Shown in pieces: positions 13,347-25,300 of a stretch of DNA of 64,000 bases (position 1 is the first letter of the stretch; every line of letters begins with the position of its first letter). Below the pieces are notes generated by a model that saw only the letters and a list, made by a program, of their open reading frames with translations, ran no database searches and was not told the DNA's origin. The translations under genes and the position numbers were made by a program. Source of the DNA: Lepidurus packardi (Eukaryota > Arthropoda > Branchiopoda > Notostraca > Triopsidae); NCBI GenBank assembly GCA_023053545.1, contig JAKZAN010000004.1, forward strand, positions 2,294,001-2,358,000, read 5' to 3'.

Positions 13347-13696
13347 GAAGATCGGCCTGAATAGTCAAGACTTTGGGTTGACTATCGAGTAGGAAAGGTC
13401 ATGCAGAGATCATGCAGAAGGGGTTTGTATTACTAAGGGAGGTTCCATTGCACTATTTTCTGTCGCCAAGACGCCTTCTTGGAAATGTTTTGATTAGCTT
13501 CTTCTTTCTTCTTAATTCTTCTTTTCCGATTGAGAAAGATGGCTTGAATAGTCCAGACTTTAGGTATGAGAATTGAATAGGAAGGTCATTCAGTGATCAC
13601 GCAGAAGCGTTTGTATAAATGAGGGGGGTTCCCATGCACTATTTTCGTTCCCCAAAGACGCCTCCTAGAAGTGTTTTTGATTAGCTTTTCTTCGCC
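13347..13696. repeat. Diverged tandem duplication, about 186-bp period
   Basis: Copies at about 13347-13510 and 13533-13696 keep the same order of blocks: CTGAATAGTC/CTTGAATAGTC, AGGAAAGGTCAT/AGGAAGGTCAT, TTTGTAT, GCACTATTTTC, AAGACGCC and TTTGATTAGCTT. Substitutions and indels show that the duplication is old. I saw no terminal repeats or coding frame shared by the copies. Confidence 0.75.
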
Positions 13697-14258
13697 AAAA
13701 AGTACCTTAGAAGGTCAACATGACGCGAAGGTTTCGTCGTCCCAACCCCTCTTGATGTCTGATGGACGAGGCAGGAATACATCAGTGTTACATTTAGCAA
13801 AATACACTACCGATTGTTAGGAGATTGTTATTGATTGGCGTTTCCCTAGAAAGGCAATTTCAAGCAATTTGCGCTCTTACGTGGGTAAAAAAAAGTAAGA
13901 CTGTTTTTCTTTTCTTCTCAAGACTTGGACGAGAAGATTACCTGACAAAGACAGTATTGGACCCTCAAGGTAAGGGATAGACACCCTCTAACTGCCCGTG
14001 GCAGAGAATCAAAGCTGCCAGTGATGAAACTTTGGTTCACTCTGCTTCCCTACAAGATCAGCACCGGGAGGACTCTCAAAAATTTAGTCGCAAGAACTTT
14101 CCGCCCACAAAGTGACGTACCGTACTGTACCGTGCAAGCAAGCACCTATCATTGGCAGTTGCCTTACACGCTTTGTCGTCATTCTCACGTTAATTTATCG
14201 GTAACCAGTTTTCGCACTTACCCTCGGAAGGTGGTAATAGCTCTATCCTTAAGTGCAC

Positions 14259-14444
14259 TCAGCATGATTGGGCGCAGATATAGTACGTCTGCTGAAGATC
14301 ACACAATAGCGACAGAAATGAGCTCTGACTTGAGCCCGTCCGAACACCAAGAAGCCAGATCAGACAATAATGCAGCCACAACAATACGCCACAGCCGTTG
14401 GCAGACCAACTAAGAAATGCCACCGCGGCTAGAGCCCACGTCAC
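14259..14444 (-). other. Possible membrane-spanning exon of an unknown gene
   Basis: An acceptor (TTTTTTAG before 14444) opens a frame starting VTWALAAVAFLSWSANGCG, with a hydrophobic stretch and several cysteines, that stays open to about 14259. It joins in phase to the possible exon ending at 14897. No family was recognised, and chance open frames of this size occur nearby. Confidence 0.25.
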
Positions 14445-14896
14445 CTAAAAAATAAGAGAAGATCAGGAGAGAAAGAAACGAATCCAAAGCAAAGTCTAAC
14501 TAGAGGCAAACATATCTTGACGTCAGCTATCGAATGACCCCAAGATGAATAATGCTCGAGGCGAAGCAAATACACCATTCTGTTCCTTTCTTAAGAAATT
14601 ACCCAAATCAAAGATAGAAAACCTCATCCCGGAACAGAAATCAACGAACGGTGAGTAGAGGTCGAAATTACACTCAGGACACTCTGTACCCTCTGTACCA
14701 CCAAATTTTTAAACCAGAAGTGAACTGTAAAAAATAAGTGGCCATTTATGTGTCTCTTTGATTCGTTGTCAACTGCGGAGGTCACCAACAGGATTAGGTT
14801 AAAACTGAATCTCGACTGCAAACCACCAACCTCGTGGGCAACTAACCAAAAAGGGGGTCGGTGGATTCCTAATATACCACTAGTATGGAAAGTTAC

Positions 14897-15085
14897 CTGT
14901 TCGTAAGTGGTGTCCTTGGGACCCCTTAGGCAGGTCACAGATTCCAACCGCTCCGCGTCTATGTCCGACTGGATCACCAGCTGACCTCGTTTGCAATCCG
15001 CGTTGGTGTTCCCAAGCTCTTGCCGGAATTCGTCCCTAAAGGCTTCGGTGCGCAATCGGAAGCGAAATACTCGCCAGAACCCCAA
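14897..15085 (-). other. Possible exon of an unknown gene
   Basis: The frame FRFRLRTEAFRDEF...YEQ ends at a good donor (CAG|GTAACT, exon end 14897). It has balanced amino-acid use with two cysteines. Its 5' limit is unclear because no good acceptor precedes it. It is not recognised; it could pair with the frame at 14259-14444. Confidence 0.25.
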
Positions 15086-16427
15086 AGACGGTAGCAGGGA
15101 TTGGTTGGGTGGACCGAAAGTGGGACTCCACCCACTGACCTTACGTCATCCTATGTTTTTCCAAACGGCAGACAAATTTAGGGTTCTATTTCGACTAAAA
15201 ATATTTGTCGCTGATGGTAGTCATGCAGGTGGTGGGAAAAAAACTTGACCCACTGTTTTGGAGCAATAAAAGTGACTTGGGTATAACAGGTCTCATTAAA
15301 CGTTACCCGGTAACGCATAAGCAATACATTCTGCGACGCTCCCGGGGATGGGGACGGGGGTTGTCTGAACAGTACAGTGCGCCTTGACTTATGGGTAATA
15401 CGGCTAAGATAGCAAGATCTTTAACCACATAATCTATAAACCGTTTATAGATTACTTGGCCAACGGGGTTCGGATGGGACGGGTAACGTGACATACAAGC
15501 ATATTGGGGTGATAATGCCATTAGCCTTATGCAACTCCCACTGGCATAAGGTGCTAAAACACGTTCGTATCCTTCCCCCCATCGCTTTCCCTCTCTTCTT
15601 CCGATATTACGGTAACCGGCAACTTGTTACTTGCTCCGTACCTGGAAGCTACAACCGGAGGGACTTTCCTTTTCGGGAGCGTAAATGAACGGAAGACATT
15701 TGCTGCCTGTCGAGGGAGCCGAGATTGTTCATCAACACAAGAGGAAGCAGCGCTATTCAGCGCTTTAAAGACTCACAAAGAGGTGATTAGCAAAGGAGAC
15801 ATCGCTACCATGACCTGAGCCTAAACGATTCCTCTTTTCACACCCCACAAAAATCTGAAAGCTGATTCACCAACCACATTCTCCACACCGGTCAACTGTG
15901 TAACCTAAGCATCGACCGGATCAACTAAAGCCGTTTGCTGAAGCCTTGACAGCACATCATCACAAAGAAAATCCAGAGGCACAACAATGATATGGTATCG
16001 GATTTAAAAAAAAAAATGTCACAATTTTTGTGGTGTGAAAAAATAAAAACTGACAAAACATTAAATGGGAGGGAAATTGAGTCCTATATCGAAGAAAACA
16101 ATCCCATTACGAAATTGCTTCCCCTCAATTTCTGTTATGCATTGTAGCGGCGCCTGGAGACAAGGCAATCAGCAAATGGGTCCTTTTCCTTTACACTCGC
16201 CACCCTCCCTTCATCTGACACCCTATCGACTTATAATGCATGGCATCACCGTCTTCGCACGTCGAGGAAACAATTCTGGAGCTGCCGTTGGACAGTAAGG
16301 CTTGAAAAGGCACTCCGGACCAACTTTGCGATGAGATGCAAAAGAGTATACCACGACATAACAGTGGCTTCGGCAGTAAATTCAAGTTCTGGGGAAAGGC
16401 AACTTCCTCTTGACTTTGAGCTCCGCA

Positions 16428-16850
16428 TTACTGTAGCGCGAAGTCAGCCAAGTTGGTGGATACCGAGGAGACGGTGAAAATGGTGGCGGGTAGTGTTTGA
16501 AACGCTGGAGACTCAGTGTAACTCAAGTCTCGCTGGCAGAAACGCAGATTGGCGTCTAAAAAGGCTGCCAGATCGGCGTTCGAGCTTCGTTTGTCATCGG
16601 AGGGGTGATTCGGTTGAATAAAAGGGAGGAACATGGGTGTTGGGTGGTTTGAGGGGGGTGGTACTAAATGCCGATTAAGTTCTCCCGTCCAATCGATCAA
16701 TGCTGATGAAGCAAGTAGGATATTCATAACAGGCTCGGAGTCCGGACAGAAAGTGGGAGAAAGGGAAAGAATACTGGTGGGGTAATGTCGAGAAGTGGTG
16801 CTTGGGAAGCCAAAAGGACAACTAAACTTGCGAAACGATGACGTAAACAA
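16428..16850 (-). other. Open frame with Pro/Ser-rich content, possible exon
   Basis: A 140-codon open frame on the minus strand includes an internal ATG at 16727 (MNILLASSALIDW) and a segment with PPPSNHPTP. It reads to a TAA at 16428, but a donor-like CA|GTAATG lies just before the stop. No homologue was recognised. Confidence 0.2.
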
Positions 16851-18197
16851 AAGCTGGCGATGAACATGAGCATACCAAGCGGACGGGAGCCTCTTCTTCG
16901 TTCTAGAATGACAAGGCGATTAGGTAGTCGATAAAAATTTTGGTTTCCCTTTCTGCAGCGTTAACTCCTCCTTTCCAATGTTTCTAGTAATTCTCGGGTC
17001 CGCCCTCGTGAGTTTTAAAATCCAACGACACCAAAACCATCCATCCCATTGGGCTTAGAATGTTGGCTCATTTGGGCTCATTTTGATTAATCTGGGCTCA
17101 TTTGGCAAACTTCGGATGGGTCCTTTTAGTTAATCGAATATTTAAGACAATTTGGGGGAAATGGCTAGTTCCATTGAAAAGAAAAGAAACGTAGGGACTC
17201 GGAGGCAGCAGTAGAAGCTGGTACACATCCGATTCCTGTTATCAGGAATGTCCGGGACGGACGCTGGCTTCTATCCATCATTCTGACTCCTTGACTCGAA
17301 ACAGACTCTACTAAACTGCGTTTCCCGGGAGTGGGTTTCCTCAGTAGAGTAGGTTACTCCTGTTTCTTTCGCCGCCCTTCTGGCGATGGAAGTCCATTCT
17401 GGGGAAAAAGTTTTAAGGAACACTATACCCTGCCGTTCTTCGAGTTGTTGGTCCTTTTTTCTCTCTTGTTGTCGACCCCTGTCTTCTCGCTTAATGACAG
17501 ATACTAAAGGATTAAGAGGGCTGGTGCGCATGGCGTAGTAAGTAGAGCGGCGACCGAGCCCGGGGTCTTAAGCATGGACTTCGACACTTCATATACATTC
17601 CTCGTCGTGGGCTTTACGTCTCAGGGTCTTGTTCCAGCAACACCAAGCATTCCATACTTATATGTCAAAGGATCGATGACTGCGTTCGGTGGGGATTTTT
17701 TTGCCTTCTTCTTCTCTTTCCCTTCATCGCCTTTCTGTTCCTGAAAAAGGGGATCATAATGCTGGAAAAGATGTTTCCATGAAGAACGAAGTGTACGCCG
17801 CAGCCTTTCTGAGGGATTTCAGATTCATGAAAGGTTTTTATCATGAAATCTGACGGACTCACTCTCTTGCGTCCTTCCCTCCCTCGTTCTATCCCCACCA
17901 ACTCAACCCACCCTAAAGCAAGAGACTTAGAAAGGATCAATTTTCGTCACACAGCTAACGTGGGTACTGTACATCAGGACGAACTATTTATACCCAGATT
18001 CTTCTTGACGACTCGGGGATCAAGCAAAAAAAGCGAAAAAAGGAAGATTCGACTTTTTGGAACCAAGCCGGAGATCGGAGTCAATATTGACACATTGGAT
18101 CGTAAAAGGCAAAAGGGGATGCCTCTGATGATGTTTGCTCGCACTTGGTCTACTGAACAGCAAACGTCCTCCTCCTCTTCCTCCTTTCTCTCATCTT

Positions 18198-18337
18198 GTA
18201 ACCCCACTGTTCCTCTCCTACAGCTCAACATTCATTTCGTTCCAGAAGGATGCCAAGGGGGTGTGGACCCACTGCCCCTGTCCCACTCCTCAGCTGAACC
18301 TTCGTTTCGTTCCAAGAGGAAGCAAGGGGGGAGTGGA
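18198..18337. repeat. Imperfect tandem repeat, about 70-bp period x2
   Basis: The blocks CAGCTCAACATTCATTTCGT and CAGCTGAACCTTCGTTTCGT start 70 bp apart (18221 and 18291), and each is followed by TTCCA-AGGA and a G-rich end. The surrounding sequence is pyrimidine-rich. Confidence 0.7.
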
Positions 18338-19335
18338 GCAATGGAGCGTTATGAAGCGATATGATTTTTCTGTCTCCGTAGCCAAGTCTCCTTATCAAGC
18401 CAACCAAGTATTAAAGCACAGACAATGAACATTCCTAGGTGACACCATTTACTCCCCCCCGCCCGAGCGCCCCCTGCTCCATTACCGTCCCCTTTTTGAA
18501 GTAAATCCGGATCAGCGGTACTGAACCACCTGGACCTTTTTTGGCAGACGTCACCACGGAGCAGCACACCTGCACCCCCTTCACGAGACCGGAGAAGACA
18601 AAAAAGGGGAAGCTTTCAACAAGGTCCCTGGTGGGATAAAACCATAATGTGACACGTCCGCTTGTTTATTGTAAATGACCCCAACGTAACAGACCATGTT
18701 AAACGTTAATGTTTCTGGAAAAACATGACTGCCTACACGATTCAGTTTGTTTTATCTCTCCCTCATACACTATCGGTCTCTCTCTTTCTCCTGCGTTAAA
18801 ATTTGAGCATAAAACATTCCGCGGCCAGTCTCACCCACTGTGACTGGTTGTTCATGAGCTTACAACAATACTTTTTTTTCAAAATGGAAACATAGGGACT
18901 AGCTGCTCAATAGAGGTCGGTTCAAGGACGACCGCACAAGATTAGTCAGCAACATGGAATAAAAGCACAAGGTAAATAATAATTACAGAGATCATGTAAA
19001 GCGGCATGGTTGTGTTCTATCAATAGGATGCTTCCTTCGTTTCTTGTGTTTACTTTTCTAAAAGTATAAAGCTTTTACCAACAAACAATGTGCTTGGAAC
19101 ACTACCGCTAGAGGGAAGGATGAGCTTGTAAACAGTCAAACTTTGGCACGACCTTGGAGATAAATCGCTTTTAAAATTGTTTCGAAAACCTCACATATAA
19201 ATATCCCAAATACTAAATATGTACAAAAATCTAAAGTTCGTCTTTCTTCTCTCTCTTTTCCTCTTTTTCTCTCACACTGCTGTCAAAAATTAATGATCCC
19301 TTCGCTATATCACATGTTTTGCCTCAGGTCCGCCG

Positions 19336-22300
19336 TCACTCCGCACTGTCCGTCCTATTTGGCGGCGTGGGAGGGGGACTCGTCGTTGAGCTGGAGTCGG
19401 GCTCAGGTTCGGGTTGCTGCGGGTAACTGATTAAAGCCGCGGCTTCCAGCTGACTCTGCTTGTCTTCCTGGAGATCATACACGCGTTCCTATACACCCCC
19501 AAAGCGATTAGTACAAATCTTGATAGGTCGCCTCATGTAAAGACTCCCCAGAATGATCATAGTGTGAAGGATCATAGGTGAATCATATCAAACACATCTT
19601 ACCTGCGTTCTATCATACTTCCATCGGTGCCATGAAAAGGATTTCTTCTCGGCGACCACCACATCCGGAACCGAGGAACTGTAATTAGGGTTAGCGAAGG
19701 TGAGTACGCTTACCGGGGCTGAGTTGCCCACGTGGGACTTCCAAGTGTACCCGCAACATCCAGCGACACTACCTTCAGGAACTCGACGGCAGCGAACGGT
19801 CATAATAACGATTAGAACGAAAATACAAACAACGGTTATGGCCACCAAAACCCAAAGCGACGGATGCAAGAAGTATGGTATGGAGTCGTACGTTTTGTGG
19901 TCTGTCAACAAGTCACCTCCTGCGACCGTTCCACCAGCGCTCATTGAACCCTCCTTTGCTTTAGGGTTCTCTGGCTCCTCAGGGAGTGATATTTCAACGG
20001 CACCTTTCGGAGGATACAAAAAAGCGTGTTTCTTCTCCTTTTTACATTCCCCATATTCAAACATACTTGGGATGCACGCTCCGATGCTCCTATCATCCGG
20101 ACAGGCGCAAACGAGGGAACTCCAGCGGAAGAGACACAATTGAGACGCAGAACAGTTGCCGTACCCTTCTGCCGGAGCGCAAGGGTTGGAACCCGTTTGA
20201 CGCCATGGAGAAACGGCTCGGATCTCCATCAAGCCATCCAAACCCGATCTCAAGAGGGTGCGATCGCCTCCTTCCTTGTCCACTCGCTCGATAGATTTAC
20301 TTCGCCAATCCGTCCAGTACAAGTATGCTCCCAACTTTAATCATGCATAAATTTTAGTTTCAATACAAACTTGAGAGCTTTACGCATGTAGTAATAACTA
20401 ACCTGCGTCAGACCAAAAGGGTGTGTGACTCCTTGTAGGAGGATCACCCTCAACTTCCCGTCGAGATTGGATGTTTCGATACGATCGGTCTGTGCATCGG
20501 CCCAGTAAAGTCGCTGAGCTTGCAGATCTATGACGAGTCCGTTAGGCCAGCCTAGGAACGAGGTGATAATGGCTTCCCGACCAGACCCGTCAAGATAAGA
20601 TCTTTCGATTTTCGGGGCCTGACCCCAGTCGCTCCAGTAGAGAAATCTAATTGTCACCCAGCAAATCGTGAAGATTAGGTCGCTGAACAAGCAAACGCAG
20701 CCAAAAGCACAAAAAAGAAAGAAACTGAGGTCCCAACAGCTTCCACCAATTTCTCAAAACGTTTGAGCTTGATGGATTTAATCAACGGATGGACCAGACC
20801 ATAATTCTAACATAAATCTTCTCACCCTTTAGCAGGATGCAAAGCTACAGCCCGAGGCTCATCCAGTCCAGTGTCAATGAGCAATTTGCGTTTCCGACCC
20901 TCCAAATCCGACACTTCTAAGACATTCCGCCCGGCATCTGCAAAGTACAGATGCTGTGCTACCCAATCAACCGCAAGGCCATCTGGCGTGGTTAAATTGC
21001 TCGCTACCAGCGTCCGCACGTCAGACAAGTTTCTGGCATCGACGCTCCTGGTCCAAGTTACATTTACAACAAGCTTAGTCAGTATTGTTTTTTATCTCCA
21101 ACAAAAAAGATTACCGAATGACATCCAAGTATGCGTCGGTGTAAAAGTACCGCTTGCCCACCCAATAGAAGTCAACCCCTATTGCATTGTGAACACCTGG
21201 GACGGGCAACGCTACATCCGACAGCTCGGGGGTATCGAGTGAGATGCGTGAAAGCGTGTCTCTGGTCGCGTAGAGCAAGAAGGCTTGAGGACCATCTTGG
21301 CACAAGTCATCTCGTCCGTTTTCGAAAAGAACACCCGTGGGGCAGGCACAACGGTAACCCAAGCTACCAGGAGCCCTCAAGCAGAAATGCGAACAATTAC
21401 TGTTTTCGCAAATGTCGCCCTTGGCACTCTTTTCCTATAAAAACGTTTAAGGTTAAGGTAAGAACCAACAATACTGCCGGTCTTAGAATTAGGCAGAATT
21501 TCCGGAGGATGGGAAGCATTGGAAGCTCCTGACATCTAGCGGCAGAATGTTACTTACCACGTGAACGACAGCTTTCAAATCCATGATGTTGGCAAGATTG
21601 GACCGGAGAATTCTGTGGTTGTCGCCATTGGTGTCAGCTCTGTGCAAAGCTTTGCTCTCCCAATCGCTCCAATACAGTTTACCTTCCAAGACCGCAATAC
21701 CATACGGATGTTGCAATCCCTTGACCACCAACTGCCGCCGGTTGCGATTCAGGTCGAAGCTCTCTATGACTTGCTTCTGGGCGTCGCACCAATAGAGGAC
21801 TTCGCCGCTGAGCGACAATGCGTTGGGCCAACCCAAGTCTTTGTCCAGGAGGACACGTCGACGACTACCATCCATGTCGGCCACCTCGATACGGGCCGCT
21901 TTACCCCAGTCGCTCCAGAAGATCCAGGATCGACCGTAATGCAAGATGATACCTCTTGGTTTGTCTAACTTGTCGTAAAACAGCAACTTCCTTAGCCTTC
22001 GCCGTACATCGTACACCTCCAGACTCTTCCGACCACCATCAGTCCAATACAAGTTGCCGGTAGCATAGTCCAACGCCAATCCTTCCACCATTTCCACATT
22101 GTGCTCCACCAATACCTCAAAATCAGAGCCATCTGGTTGGGCCCGGAATATTTTGTTGAAGCTGGTGTCTGACCAGTACACCAGGCCTGGCAAGTCAATA
22201 CTTAGAAACCACCCGACCCAAGAAAGGAAGATCTTCGACTTACCAGTAATAGCATCAACTTCTAACGCTACTGCGTTCTTCTGAGCCGGTAGCTGCAAGA

Positions 22301-25300
22301 CAATGTCCACGCGATAGGCCGTGTCGAGGCTCAGACGGCGTAGTGCTGTGCGTTGTGTAAAAACTAAAGATTTTAATGGCGCCTTTTCGCAAGTTCTCCC
22401 GTCGTTCTGGAGGAGAAGACCTACGGGGCAGGCACACGAGTGCGATTGCGGCATGGGTGCCAGTAAACACAAATGGGAACATCCTCCATTTTGCGCTTGG
22501 CAAAGGGACGGAACTGCGTAACGCTGACGGTGGTAGACTCGCACGTCCATCAGTTCATGTAAGTCTCCCCGTACTACGCTCCGCTTACCGCCGTTCAATT
22601 TGTGCGCTGTGTGAATGGAAGCGGTGGTCCAGTCACTCCAGTACAACATGGGTTCATACAACGCCAAGCCGAACGGGTGTGGTAGATCGACACCTATTAA
22701 CACCGTACGATTGTGGCCATCCAAATTAGCATACTCGATAGACTTCGTGCCACCGTCGACCCAGTACAACCGCTCATTCTAGGGCAAAACAATACCTTGA
22801 GTCCCCTCGTACCAAAACCAGCACGATCCTTAACAAACACCTCGCCAAGACGATACGTTACCTCATGATCGATCGCTAGTCCATTTGGCCAAGTCAAGTT
22901 CGCGCTGACGATGACGGTTCGGCGGCTTCCATCCATTCCCGACCGCTCTATCTTTGGAATAGTGCCCCAGTCACTCCAGTACATGTACCCACCTACTGGA
23001 TCAACCACTATATCCCGTGGTTTATCCAACCCTTCCCAAATCAACAGGCAACGCATGGTTCCATCGGTATTGGCAACTTCGATTCTTTGCGTGCCAGCGT
23101 CTGTCCAGTAGAGCTTTCTGGTGACCCAGTCCACAGCCAGTCCCGCCGGGGATTCAAGGTCTGTAGCGATCAACTTACTTTGGGCGGAGCCGTTCCAGTA
23201 CGCGGTTTGGATGACGTCTAACTCGACATCAGTCCAGAAAATGGATTGCGTATCCAAGTCCCAGTCCAAAGCTACCGCCGACTTGACTCCAACTAACGGC
23301 AGCACTGCATCGATGGACTCGGCTGCGTTCGGTGAACTCGCGTTCGCTAGCGGTAGAGGCAAAACGCGTATCTCCGTCTTTTGCGTGAAGATCAGCAAAT
23401 CACCTGGTTGTTCTAAACATGCTCGTCCATCCATGAGAAGCGACAGACCGGGCGGACACGCACAGATGTAGTTCGTGCTACTCACCAAGCGAAACACACG
23501 AGGTCCATCAGTTAAACCTTGAAAAAATAGCCAGCAATGGTACAAAAAGATAACCTACCTGTTGGGAAGACACAAGTGAGAACAGCCACCGTTGTCAGCG
23601 CCACAGCGATTTCTGTAGTTGGGCTGTCTTAAAGGGTGCAACGTATGGATGTCCATGGGAAAATGGAGCTGCGATCGAACGACCCGGTAATCTGCTCCTG
23701 TTACTTTATGCGCTTCGTGAATACTTTTAGTGTGCCAATCGGTCCAAAACAATGAGTCCTCGAATACAGTAATGGCGAAGGGATGCGGAAGGCCCCGTTC
23801 CATAACTTTTCGCCGACCCGTACCGTCCAAGGAAGATGACTCAATAACGTGATGTTTCGCGTCAGCCCAGTAGAATCGACTGGCCGGGTAATCAATTGTC
23901 AACCCATTCGGCCAGTAAATATCCTGCCAGAAAACGCTCGCAATGAACCTCTCTGCCTCCAAACCCAAGCTACGCTATTATGATTTCTTCCTTACCTTCG
24001 TGATCAGCAGAGCACGGTTGGAACCGTCCATATCAGCGCGTTCGATACGCGGACCTGACGGTCCCCAATCTGTCCACAAGATCGCGGCTATTCCCGGATG
24101 AACTGCAATAGCTCGGGGCTTTTGCACGTTTTCCCATAATAGTGTCTTTCTGACAGCCACCGGCTTATCCAAAGAAATGACTTCGATTCTTTTGCTCCCA
24201 GAGTCCGTCCAGAATAACAAGTTGTGGACCCAATCAATGGCAATACCGCCAGGAGACTTTAAGCCCCACCACACGATATCGGTAGTCGAAGAACCGTTCC
24301 AGGCCGCCCGGCGAATGACATCCAAGCTAACGTCGGACCAAATCACGTACTTGTTTTTAGCATGGAAGTCCAGCGCTATAGCGTTTTGCAGGTTGTCCAA
24401 GAGGGCGGTGTACTCGTCCTCGTACGGCGCCAGGAGGCGGATATCGATACGATTCGCAAAGAGCAGCTTGACTGGCGGACCCAACGCTTTGCAAGATCTT
24501 CCGTCCGGACGGAGGATGTACCCCTCGCTGCACTGGCAGCTAAAGCTACCCACGATGTTAAGGCAAGTTTGGGAGCAACCGCTGAGGTCGAGCGAATCGC
24601 ACTCGTCCACGTCTTCACACGTACGGTTGTCTGGTGCTAGGTGGTAACCTGTCCGGCAGGCGCAGACTGGATGACTAGCGTTGGGGCTGAGAACGCACAA
24701 TTGAGAGCAAGGGGACTCTGGAGGACAGGTAGTGGACACAACGCAGTCTGTTTCATCCTCGCCGTTGGGACACTGCGACACCCCGTCGCAGACCTGAGAC
24801 ACGGCTAAACAACGGTGCGTACCGTTACCTCCGCAGCCGAATTCGTTCGGGGTACAGATTTCCGTACAATGCGACTCATCTGCCCCATCACCGCAATCAC
24901 CCTCACCGTCACATACCTAACGACCGGATCACACACTTTACTCATGCAAAACGTTTGAAAACGGACCTTGCTCATGCAAAAGGTTGGACAGAACTCACAA
25001 AACCAGCATCGAAGCCCTAGAGCGCCTCACGTACGTGAACTTACCCAAGAAATGGCGATACATGCCGGCGGAGATGTACAGGAAAACTGATTCGGGCCAC
25101 AAGTCAGCGGTCCACAGTCCGCTTCATCTAATCCACCTTCGCAGTCCTTCTCGGTATCACACTTCCATTTCGCCTGGATGCAAGAATCCTCCGGACAACG
25201 AAACTCATTTTCACCGCATTCCGCCAGCGGACTAGCGGAAGAGCGCTGCGCCTCACAGTTCACTTCATCGCTAAAGTCCCCGCAATCGTTTTTGCCGTCT

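Larger units (their letters stand above)
8716..19335. other. Gene-poor block with small duplications
   Basis: This block lies between VGLUT and the 3' end of LRP4. I found no complete gene. It holds several diverged short tandem duplications, listed separately, and many open frames of 60-170 codons without recognisable domains. Some are bounded by plausible splice sites, so an unrecognised gene on the minus strand at 14.2-16.9 kb cannot be excluded. 5' exons of VGLUT could also be here. The left part has simple repeats of a CTTAACAT-like unit near 10670-10740. Confidence 0.5.

Noticed and set aside
14021..14413. 130-codon plus-strand frame
   Set aside because: It overlaps the possible minus-strand exon at 14259-14444 and has no domain.
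17271..17531. 86-codon minus-strand frame with a real ATG (MRTSPLNPLV...)
   Set aside because: Charged low-information sequence with no recognised domain and no splice partner.
17843..18364. 173-codon plus-strand frame
   Set aside because: Its second half is the imperfect 70-bp tandem repeat and a Ser run; no domain, and the opposite strand is open as well.
23481..23558. A shorter LRP4 intron using the acceptor TTTTTTCAAG about 41 bp after the donor
   Set aside because: It gives an in-frame stop after joining. The later AG before 23480 restores [16 protein letters not shown], a proper EGF module.
24177..24647. 156-codon plus-strand frame inside LRP4
   Set aside because: It is fully antisense to a conserved LRP4 exon; a shadow of biased coding sequence. 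The same holds for the other long plus-strand frames between 19.7 and 25.8 kb.
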